Shown here: positions 1 to 4,937 of the stretch, in pieces | Layout of the letters: the number at the start of each line of letters is the position of its first letter | Numbering within the stretch: the stretch's first letter is position 1 | The notes under the pieces: model-generated | The model's database searches: none | What the model was told of the DNA's origin: nothing | Seen by the model: the letters and a program-made list of their open reading frames with translations, nothing else | Assembly: GCA_019136325.1 (NCBI GenBank) | Contig: JAGVUJ010000052.1 | Location: forward strand, 1 to 11,606 | Source: Deltaproteobacteria bacterium | GTDB taxonomy: Bacteria; Desulfobacterota; Syntrophia; Syntrophales; Smithellaceae | DNA: 11,606 bases | Direction: 5' to 3' | Position numbers and translations under genes: made by a program

Positions 1-2
1 CC

Positions 3-338
3 CCGACAGCACAAACCGGTTGGGAAGGAGAGTGGGTCGTTTATTTGCAGCAAGATGGCAGGTATATCACCGGGACCTTGACCTTGACGCTCAATGAGGG
101 AGGAGTGGTCGCAAGCTCTGACTTTGATGGGGCTGCTTATACTTTTAATGGGATAACCTTCGCAGAGGGCATGCAAATAACCGGTTCCTGGCAATCAGAT
201 AATAGTAATGGCTATTTCTGGTGGGGTTTTATCTCTGAGAATCAATTTGGCGGCAACCTGGACTTAAAAAACGCTTTCTGCGGATCGAGGTCAGGGGGCG
301 GGATGCCCACGCCTTGCTTTATTGAATCTTCCCGATGA
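3..338 (+). CDS. 3' part of a beta-rich protein of unknown function (5' end outside window)
   Basis: The frame is already open at base 3 and runs to a TGA at 336-338, giving 111 visible residues. The TTG at 45 is only an internal Leu codon, so the true start lies upstream of the window. The visible part begins PTAQTGWEGEWVVYL and continues with alternating short beta-strand-like segments (ITGTLTLTL, GITFAEGMQITGSWQ, GYFWWGFISENQFGGNLDL). It ends with FCGSRSGG...PTPC, which leaves two Cys close to the C-terminus. The pattern of W-G-W, repeated GxW and a final Cys pair resembles small secreted or lipoprotein beta-sandwich domains common in Chloroflexota; this is recollection of a pattern, not a named family. 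Any signal peptide would be upstream and cannot be seen. Function unknown. Confidence 0.7.
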   Translation, partial: PTAQTGWEGEWVVYLQQDGRYITGTLTLTLNEGGVVASSDFDGAAYTFNGITFAEGMQITGSWQSDNSNGYFWWGFISENQFGGNLDLKNAFCGSRSGGGMPTPCFIESSR

Positions 339-384
339 CCAAAAGGGGGCATATTATAGAAAGTAAAGGGAATGAAATTTCACG

Positions 385-408
385 AAAACCCCATTCAAAA
401 CCCCATTC
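385..408. repeat. two perfect tandem copies of a 12-base unit
   Basis: The unit AAAACCCCATTC occurs at 385-396 and again, without a gap, at 397-408. It lies about 90 bases upstream of the secreted-protein gene at 498. Its AACCCCAT core is shared with the 14-base tandem repeat at 10705-10746. Function unknown. Confidence 0.8.
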
Positions 409-414
409 AAGGGA

Positions 415-489
415 TTGCAGTTTTCCTTTTTTTATGATAATATTTGCACAGAATGTATATTTTGATTTTTTCGGATTAGTGTAAGGAGG
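415..489 (+). promoter_or_regulatory. putative promoter and strong ribosome binding site of the secreted-protein gene
   Basis: An AT-rich stretch follows TTGCAG (415-420). Candidate -10 hexamers are GATAAT (436-441, 15-base spacer) and TAATAT (438-443, 17-base spacer). Both pairings are weak, so the exact promoter is uncertain. The Shine-Dalgarno sequence AAGGAGG at 483-489 is strong and lies 8 bases before the ATG at 498, which fixes that start. Confidence 0.3.
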
Positions 490-497
490 GCTTTGCC

Positions 498-2177
498 ATG
501 TTAAAGAAATTCGCGTTGACTACAGCACTTTCGTTTTCAGTATTATTGCTTTTATTTTCAAGCGCATCCGCAGCGATCAGTTTTTCCTATTCTGAAGGAG
601 TCTGGGGGCGGGTGGATGACGGTTATGATGGCATTGTGTTTGATGTCGTGGGTGTTATTGGTGTCGACCCAGGAACCGCGTGGACGGGTACTAGTGGTCA
701 AACAACCGCTGGAGCATTGATACGCAATTCAACTGTCTGCACCCATGATTCAAATGGTGATGCAAATTTGAGTGAGTGGACTGCTTCTACGACTTCGAAT
801 CTGGGTTTGCACACTTTTGATCCAGATTGTGACTACCAGGGTTTATTCATCTCTGAGTATCGTCAAGGTACGACTGATGCCATTGAAATCTACAACAATA
901 TGGGGCAGGATGTGGACTTGTCGGATTTCTCCATTCAGATTTACAATAGCGGCAGCGAAACCCCTAGCGTGAATATTCCTTTGAGCGGCATGATTACTGG
1001 AGATATTCTAGCCGAAAATGCAACCTTGGTTATCTCAAGCGCGGCTATTGCTGGGGTGACTGGTGAAATTGTAAGAACTGCGCTTAGCTTCTCCGGAGAT
1101 GACGCGGTGGCATTGGTGCGGGACTATATAGATGATACTAATGCAGGTTGGTGGGACAACAACGGTCCGGACGGTGAAAATGACGGCGCCGAAAGTCTTC
1201 TTTATACGAGCGGTCCAACAGGATTAAATCCCCAATTAATTACTCATACATATGTTACAAGCACCAATCCATCCATTCAAAATACCACGATAGGGGATTG
1301 GAACCAGGTGCGATATGGTGATCCAGCTGGTAATCCTGATACCTTTTATTATCAAAGCGGTTTGGCTTTCCAGGGGATAACCACTGCCGAAAATGCGGAA
1401 TTTGAAGAAGACCAGGCCTTTCTTGCGGGCAAATTCTGCCATATCAATAATCCCATTTATGCAGATGACGCTTTCACTTACAGCAATTTGACCCTTGACC
1501 TTTACGAGGTCGACTGCGGTACCGGCGCGGTTGCGCCGTACCCTCCTCAAAGGATGACTTTTGTCTACCCTGTCACACTGGAAGAGACAAACAATGGTGG
1601 AACGTGTGTTTATCCCTCCACGACACCTTGCGCTGACGCAGTGGAATTTGGCGCAGCCGATGCAGAATTTACCTGTTTTTATGAGGGCAATGTTGAGAAC
1701 ACCTATAAAGTTGTCATTGTGGGTTTCATTCCGGTGGAACCAGATGGGAATTGCTCGGATGTTACTTATCCACCGAATGGGGCGGGTTCAACTGGCATAT
1801 TTATCAGCGACGAAGGTTCTACCAACTGCGGTTGTCTTTTCGCCATGGTGACAGAATCAAACCCAACAGCCGTGGAATTGATTTCATTCACTGCTGAGAG
1901 CGTCCCTGAGGGCGTGAGAGTGTCCTGGGAAACCGCCACCGAAACGGATAATTTGGGCTTCAATTTGTATCGTGCCGATTCGTTGATCTCAGATAAGGTC
2001 CAACTGAACGACACCCTGATCCCGCCCAACGTGCCGCCAGGCAGCCCCTTTGGCGCAACATACGAGTTTGTCGACACGGGCGCGACAGCCTTCCAGACCT
2101 ACTTCTACTGGCTTGAGGACATTGACGCTTCCGGGGAGATCACCTTGCACGGCCCTGCAATTGTGACCCGCCCGTAA
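498..2177 (+). CDS. secreted protein with lamin-tail-like, choice-of-anchor-K-like and FnIII-like domains
   Basis: A 559-residue exported protein. Residues 1-25 form a signal peptide (MLKK, hydrophobic core to about 20, SSASA cleavage site). Residues about 36-107 resemble the C-terminal half of a lamin-tail (LTD) domain (FDVVGVIGVDPGTAW, then ALIRNSTVCTHDSNGD and a SEW/LGLHT end). Residues 115-208 resemble the N-terminal half (LFISEYRQGTTDAIEIYN, then LSFSGDDAVALVRD). The two halves are therefore in swapped order. Residues about 286-452 resemble choice-of-anchor K domains (FLAGKFCHINNPI, ET-N near 362-366, GIFISDE). Residues 457-559 are an FnIII-like module of the type with SWETATETDNLGFNLYRA. 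No catalytic motif is visible; an adhesive or surface role is an inference. The start is set by AAGGAGG 8 bases upstream. A 164-base gap separates it from the RiPP genes, so membership in that operon is unproven. Confidence 0.85.
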   Translation: MLKKFALTTALSFSVLLLLFSSASAAISFSYSEGVWGRVDDGYDGIVFDVVGVIGVDPGTAWTGTSGQTTAGALIRNSTVCTHDSNGDANLSEWTASTTSNLGLHTFDPDCDYQGLFISEYRQGTTDAIEIYNNMGQDVDLSDFSIQIYNSGSETPSVNIPLSGMITGDILAENATLVISSAAIAGVTGEIVRTALSFSGDDAVALVRDYIDDTNAGWWDNNGPDGENDGAESLLYTSGPTGLNPQLITHTYVTSTNPSIQNTTIGDWNQVRYGDPAGNPDTFYYQSGLAFQGITTAENAEFEEDQAFLAGKFCHINNPIYADDAFTYSNLTLDLYEVDCGTGAVAPYPPQRMTFVYPVTLEETNNGGTCVYPSTTPCADAVEFGAADAEFTCFYEGNVENTYKVVIVGFIPVEPDGNCSDVTYPPNGAGSTGIFISDEGSTNCGCLFAMVTESNPTAVELISFTAESVPEGVRVSWETATETDNLGFNLYRADSLISDKVQLNDTLIPPNVPPGSPFGATYEFVDTGATAFQTYFYWLEDIDASGEITLHGPAIVTRP

Positions 2178-2341
2178 AGCAAGGGATAAAAATGATTGGG
2201 GTTTAGTTGCCGCAGCCTTGAAATCTGTGCAGAGACCCTGAAGGTTTCAATCACGATTGCGTGACACCTGAAAGCCTTGTGGCAAGTAAGTTTTAGGATG
2301 CGGATATATCTGTAAATACCGATTAATGGAGAAATAAGACC
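2178..2341 (+). promoter_or_regulatory. gap ahead of the RiPP-like operon with a small hairpin and the SD of the PqqD-like gene
   Basis: This 164-base gap is the likely place for the operon promoter, but no convincing -35/-10 pair stands out. It contains a small inverted repeat: TCACG (2251-2255), loop ATTG, CGTGA (2260-2264), with an outer AGGT (2242-2245)/ACCT (2266-2269) pairing across an asymmetric internal loop. No T-run follows, so it is not a convincing terminator; it could be an operator. GGAG at 2328-2331, 10 bases before the TTG at 2342, is the ribosome binding site. Confidence 0.3.
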
Positions 2342-2626
2342 TTGAAAGAACAGCTTTTCAAACGGAATCCAGATTTCATCTTTCGCAAAATCGTCGACGA
2401 AATGGTGTTGGTACCCATTCATCTGAATGTTGCCGATATGGAAAGTATCTATACGCTTAATGAAGTAGGCGCTTCGATTTGGGAACGCCTGGAAGAACCG
2501 GCAAGCCTGGAGCAGTTGTCTTCAGCACTGCTTAGTGAATATGATTCTGATCTGGATACGATTTCTCAAGACCTGATCGCATTCCTGCAGGAACTGCAGG
2601 AATGCGGTGCTGTACTGGAGGCCTGA
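2342..2626 (+). CDS. PqqD-like RiPP precursor recognition protein
   Basis: A 94-residue protein of the size and pattern of stand-alone PqqD-family (RRE) proteins. FRKIVDEMVLVPI at residues 14-26 and YTLNEVGASIWERL at about 37-50 are the typical beta-strand plus helix signature, and the rest is helical and acidic (LEQLSSALLSEYDSDLDTIS). In known systems such proteins bind the leader of a precursor peptide and present it to a modifying enzyme, often a radical SAM protein, in the cytoplasm. It starts at a TTG (GGAG 10 bases upstream; no better ATG in frame). Only 5 bases separate its stop from the radical SAM start, and the SD of that gene lies in its last codons, so the two are probably translationally coupled. 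The likely client is the 59-residue peptide encoded at 3741. Confidence 0.88.
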   Translation: MKEQLFKRNPDFIFRKIVDEMVLVPIHLNVADMESIYTLNEVGASIWERLEEPASLEQLSSALLSEYDSDLDTISQDLIAFLQELQECGAVLEA

Positions 2627-2631
2627 ATTTA

Positions 2632-3738
2632 ATGAACTGTTCTTTTGAACCCGACCTGGCGCTGGATGAGTTTACCGAGCGCATGTTGGTACCATTAGGA
2701 AATGGCAGGTACCCGTTAAGTGCCTCCATTGAGCTGACTGAGCGCTGCAATCTCAACTGTTTGCACTGCTTTATCAACCAGCCGGCTGGGGATCCTGCGG
2801 CCAGGTCTAAAGAACTCAGTACCAATTCATGGCTGAGGGTCTTAGATCAGATGGCGGAAGCCGGCACACTCTTTTTACTTATCACGGGTGGAGAGCCGCT
2901 TCTGCGAGATGATTTTGAGGAAATATTTATTCACACCCGCAAGCGGGGTATGCTGGTCTCTTTATTCAGCAATGCTGCCATGTTGACCCCACGAATCGCA
3001 GATGTTTTGGCAGACTGGGGTTTGCATTCGCTTGAAGTCTCCCTGTACGGGGCTACGCCCGAAACTTATGAAAGGGTGACCCGCCAACCAGGCTCATTTG
3101 AGCGCTGCCTGCGCGGGATCGAACTGGCACTCACCAAGAACTTCAAATTCAGCCTGAAAACAGTGCTGCTGACCGCAAATCAGCACGAATTAGAGGCTAT
3201 GAGAGCGCTGACTGAAAGCTATGGGCTTGAGTTCCGTTATGACAGCACACTCTGGCCGCGCCTGGATGGTACAACTGCCAATATGCAATATCAGCTCTCC
3301 AACCAGGAGATGCTTGAATTTGACCTTTACGACCCGGAACGCCGAGAAGGTTGGGAAGAAACAGCACAATCATTTGAAGGTCAGTTGTTGAGGGCGGGAA
3401 ACGTTTTCACGTGCGGGGCTGGCTACCGAGCATGTCATATTGATTCCGGGGGCAGGATGAGCCCCTGTATGATGGTTCGGAAACCGCAATACGAGGTCCT
3501 GAGTGATGGTTTTTCCAGGGCATGGGAGAATTTGGGGAAGGTGCGCGGTTATAAACGCAGTATGCACACTGCTTGTGAAACCTGCCTCGCTGCCGCGCTC
3601 TGCACCATGTGCCCGGGTTGGTCCCTTACCATTGCTGGAGATTTTGAAAGTATATATCCCCCGGTCTGCGAGATAGGACTGGTGCGATATTCTCACTTTG
3701 GCAAACAATTAGCGTATAATAGAAACAGGAAGGATTAA
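2632..3738 (+). CDS. radical SAM/SPASM peptide-modifying enzyme
   Basis: A 368-residue protein using the ATG at 2632, which has GGAGG (2617-2621) at a suitable distance. An in-frame ATG at 2602 would overlap the PqqD-like gene and has no SD. The radical SAM cluster motif is CNLNCLHC (C39, C43, C46). GGEP follows at 86-89, and EVSLYG at about 135-140 fits a later barrel strand. The C-terminal SPASM region carries C261, C268, C279, C315, C318, C324, C327 and C346, enough for auxiliary iron-sulfur clusters. This architecture is that of PqqE- or sactisynthase-type peptide maturases, which make C-C, thioether or other radical-derived bonds in a leader-bound peptide. Position between a PqqD-like gene and a small Cys-bearing peptide supports a RiPP role. 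The exact reaction cannot be read from the sequence. Confidence 0.93.
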   Translation: MNCSFEPDLALDEFTERMLVPLGNGRYPLSASIELTERCNLNCLHCFINQPAGDPAARSKELSTNSWLRVLDQMAEAGTLFLLITGGEPLLRDDFEEIFIHTRKRGMLVSLFSNAAMLTPRIADVLADWGLHSLEVSLYGATPETYERVTRQPGSFERCLRGIELALTKNFKFSLKTVLLTANQHELEAMRALTESYGLEFRYDSTLWPRLDGTTANMQYQLSNQEMLEFDLYDPERREGWEETAQSFEGQLLRAGNVFTCGAGYRACHIDSGGRMSPCMMVRKPQYEVLSDGFSRAWENLGKVRGYKRSMHTACETCLAAALCTMCPGWSLTIAGDFESIYPPVCEIGLVRYSHFGKQLAYNRNRKD

Positions 3739-3740
3739 TT

Positions 3741-3920
3741 ATGGATACTAATAAAAAGGTTTATTCAACTCCTAAGTTAACCAAGGTCAGATTGGTTGTG
3801 AAGAACTCAGTCCTCGGCACCTGCCATTCGAGCCCCGTGATGACTCCCAAGGTGGGTAGTTTAGGCTGCGCGAGTGTGTATCAACAATCCAAGACGTGTT
3901 GGGTAGGCGTTATTCCCTAA
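3741..3920 (+). CDS. candidate RiPP precursor peptide, 59 residues, three Cys
   Basis: A short reading frame with an excellent SD (AGGAAGGA, 3727-3734, 6 bases before ATG) and a start only 2 bases after the radical SAM stop. The N-terminal part is basic and leader-like: MDTNKKVYSTPKLTKVRLVV. It contains Y8-x-x-P11-x-L13, the motif bound by PqqD-like RRE proteins in lasso-peptide leaders. A NSVLG segment (22-26) follows. The C-terminal part is rich in Ser, Thr, Gly and Val with Cys at 28, 43 and 53 (TCHSSPVM; GSLGCASVYQQ; KTCWVGVIP). No signal peptide or double-Gly site is present; the VLGT-C28 region is a possible leader/core boundary. Cys and Ser residues are plausible sites for the radical SAM enzyme and the kinase-like protein. 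The peptide family is not one I can name. Confidence 0.8.
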   Translation: MDTNKKVYSTPKLTKVRLVVKNSVLGTCHSSPVMTPKVGSLGCASVYQQSKTCWVGVIP

Positions 3921-3985
3921 CCTGGTGGAGAACTTTCTGGTCATAAATCGCGCTGTTGTCCAGTAATTAAGAATTCATTATTATT

Positions 3986-4894
3986 ATGGAAATGATTAAC
4001 GCGCAAAGAAATGACCATATCCCAGGGGTTGAGGTTGCTTTTTTTAGACTGCATATTTCTACCGTAGAAAATCGGTTTAATTTGGAAGATCCCCCCTGGC
4101 ACAAGGGTTTTCAAGTTGCTGACAATACCGCCGAGGTTCACCAAACCTCGGCTTTTTATGCTGATATTACCCTGACACTTGAAAATCAAGACTTAACTGC
4201 AGATATTTCTCCAGAACCGGTTCTGTGCCAGACAAAGATCTGGCAATTGAACCTTGATCCGCAAAGCCAGTACGTCTTCACCAACCCCATGCAATCTTTG
4301 AGGCGTAAGTTAGTGGTTGACGAAGGTTTTACAAAAGGACGTTTGCTTGGAGACTTCAAGAATCCCAGTCAGTTTGGAAATTATCCAATGCCGCAGGACC
4401 TTGAAATCGTGTTTTATGCGAATTGGCTGGGTACCTATGGGGATTTAATCTTGCATGCCTCAGGGTTTGCCCTGGATGGCAAAGGCTATGCCTTTGCGGG
4501 TCCATCTGGCGTGGGCAAGTCAACTTTGGCTGGCTTGCTAAAAGATGAGCCAGGTGTCACCGTTCTGGGGGAAGATCAATTGGTCTTGAGATTACTGGGA
4601 GATACCTTTTGGATTTTTGGCACACCCTGGCATGAAAACAGATCCTTGTGCTCCCCAATGGGAGTCCCATTGGAAAAGCTGTTTATTCTTGAGAAGAACG
4701 GCGATAATTCCTTGAACCAGATGTCCCCCCTGCAAGGAGTGACTAATCTTCTCCAAACTGCCTTTATCCCGTATTATCGTCCTGAAGTTGTTAAAAAAAT
4801 CCTGGACAGGTTATGTTTACTGTCTCAAGCCATTCCTATAAACCAAATTAGTTATGTAATCGGTGACGATGTGTTGTCCAGGATCCTGGCATAG
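3986..4894 (+). CDS. HPr-kinase-like protein, putative RiPP-tailoring kinase
   Basis: A 302-residue protein. The C-terminal half is an HprK-like kinase core: HASG (157-160), the P-loop GPSGVGKST (172-180), an acidic pair E196-D197 where classical HprK has two Asp, and GTPWHENR (212-219). The N-terminal half (1-140) is not the usual HprK N-terminal domain and I do not recognise it. HprK-like proteins of this kind occur in RiPP loci; in some lasso-peptide clusters they phosphorylate a Ser of the precursor. Its place directly after the candidate precursor suggests that job or a structural nucleotide-binding role here. The start is uncertain: ATGs at 3986 and 3992 are both in frame, no clear SD precedes either, and an in-frame TAA lies at 3968-3970. 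An intrinsic terminator is embedded in codons 49-58, so expression is probably lower than that of the precursor. Confidence 0.85.
   Translation: MEMINAQRNDHIPGVEVAFFRLHISTVENRFNLEDPPWHKGFQVADNTAEVHQTSAFYADITLTLENQDLTADISPEPVLCQTKIWQLNLDPQSQYVFTNPMQSLRRKLVVDEGFTKGRLLGDFKNPSQFGNYPMPQDLEIVFYANWLGTYGDLILHASGFALDGKGYAFAGPSGVGKSTLAGLLKDEPGVTVLGEDQLVLRLLGDTFWIFGTPWHENRSLCSPMGVPLEKLFILEKNGDNSLNQMSPLQGVTNLLQTAFIPYYRPEVVKKILDRLCLLSQAIPINQISYVIGDDVLSRILA
4130..4157 (+). terminator. intrinsic terminator embedded in the kinase-like coding sequence
   Basis: A perfect 9-bp stem, GCCGAGGTT (4130-4138) and AACCTCGGC (4144-4152), has a 5-base loop CACCA and is followed at once by five T (4153-4157). On the opposite strand no T-run follows, so it acts only rightward. 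It lies 144 bases inside the kinase-like gene and about 210 bases after the precursor stop. It would end most transcripts just past the precursor gene unless read through or suppressed by ribosomes. Confidence 0.75.
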
Positions 4895-4937
4895 TCATCA
4901 ATACGCAAAATATTACTAATTCATAAGGAAGTATTTT

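Noticed and set aside
2243..2269. GTTTCAATCACG string resembling part of a CRISPR repeat
   Set aside because: It occurs once, with no spacer-repeat periodicity and no cas genes in the window.
2105..2422. 105-residue - strand frame over the gap before the PqqD-like gene
   Set aside because: It overlaps the ends of two well-supported + strand genes and has no recognisable motif.
2602..2631. Earlier ATG start for the radical SAM protein
   Set aside because: It lies inside the PqqD-like gene and lacks an SD, while the ATG at 2632 has GGAGG 10 bases upstream.
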